Below are positions 21,238 to 21,391 of a stretch of 21,391 nt of DNA, piece by piece. Made by a program: the position numbers and the translations under genes. The DNA comes from a virus, in the IMG/VR virus record IMGVR_UViG_3300025732_000318, positions 1-21,391 of that record; one strand, given 5' to 3'. The notes below the pieces were generated by a model, which worked only from the letters and a program-made list of their open reading frames with translations, was not told the DNA's origin and did no database searches. Every line of letters starts with the position of its first letter. Position 1 is the stretch's first letter.

Positions 21238-21391
21238 CTTGCCTAGTATTGTAATGTACAAATTCTTTAATATAACGAACTAATAACTTAATATAATCCC
21301 CTTTGTTTCTTTTGTCAAACACCTTGACTTCTCCACCAGGGGTAACCATTAAAGTAATAAGTTTCTTTACCACTTTACCAGTCAGTTCGTA
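21227..21391 (-). CDS. Unknown protein, C-terminal 54 residues only
   Basis: A minus-strand frame is open from the right edge to a TGA at 21227 and overlaps the gp33 start by 11 bases. The visible end includes ELTGKVVKKLITLMVTPGGE, VKVFDKRNKGDYIKLLVRYI and KEFVHYNTRQDGE. It is basic, with no enzyme motif. An internal Met (at 21349) could be the start of a short protein, but the frame above it is open to the edge. In T4 the gene before 33 is dsbA; I see no similarity to DsbA and give no function. The overlap with gp33 marks them as one operon. Confidence 0.6.
   Translation of the reverse strand, partial: YELTGKVVKKLITLMVTPGGEVKVFDKRNKGDYIKLLVRYIKEFVHYNTRQDGE

Noticed and set aside
21238-21261. 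Longer gp33 from a TTG start
   Set aside because: The ATG at 21237 has a ribosome site (TAGG) and gives a cleaner N-terminus; the added eight residues look like the other frame of the upstream gene.
1-21391. tRNA genes, CRISPR arrays, insertion sequences, attachment sites, photosynthesis-type auxiliary genes
   Set aside because: None was seen on either strand; apart from short gaps, the window is filled by phage genes.

Overview
The window is a stretch of a tailed-phage genome of the T4-like (myovirus) type that infects marine cyanobacteria (Synechococcus or Prochlorococcus). This rests on protein content read by eye, without database searches. It carries recognisable T4-type tail, baseplate and replication proteins in a compact, A+T-rich, overlapping layout. 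It also carries a small gene of the cyanobacterial DUF1825 type beside the gp32 and gp59 homologues. There is no host-like chromosome, tRNA, rRNA, CRISPR array or insertion sequence.

Layout from left to right. (1) At 1-165 a textbook sigma-70 promoter on the minus strand fires leftwards into a small gene cut by the window edge. (2) Positions 147-15272 form one long minus-strand block of tail genes with almost no spacing. In transcription order they are: a gp54-like tube initiator; a gp26-like tail-assembly chaperone with a probable -1 frameshift extension; a tape-measure-like protein; a second, related tape-measure-like protein carrying a tail lysozyme and an M23 peptidase; a gp27-like hub; a small acidic protein; a giant gp5-like hub protein; a separate spike-like protein; and three distal structural proteins. 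(3) Around 15273-15316 lies a divergent intergenic region with a T4-type late promoter (TATAAATA) pointing right. (4) Positions 15317-19046 form a plus-strand block: a NUMOD-rich homing-endonuclease-like reading frame, gp4 (head completion), a conserved unknown, gp48 (tube cap) and gp53 (baseplate wedge). (5) Positions 19047-21391 hold a minus-strand replication and late-transcription cluster: a partial unknown gene, gp33, gp59, a DUF1825 protein and gp32. This matches the T4 gene order 33-59-32.

Together the block at 147-19046 encodes most of a contractile-tail baseplate hub, its tape measure and spike, the tube start and cap, a wedge protein and a head-completion factor. The cluster at the right supplies single-stranded DNA binding, helicase loading and the late-gene co-activator that would act with the late promoters seen here.

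The most interesting observation is an in-phase T TTT TTC slippery heptamer two codons before the gp26 stop. It is followed by a hairpin and then an open -1 frame that ends inside the start of the tape-measure gene. This is the G/GT-type tail chaperone arrangement, and the short downstream reading frame is easily missed because it is only 55 codons long. Other points of interest are a NUMOD-only reading frame wedged between a late promoter and gp4, a gp5 function divided over two polypeptides, duplicated modules in the giant hub protein, and a gp32 with no cysteines.
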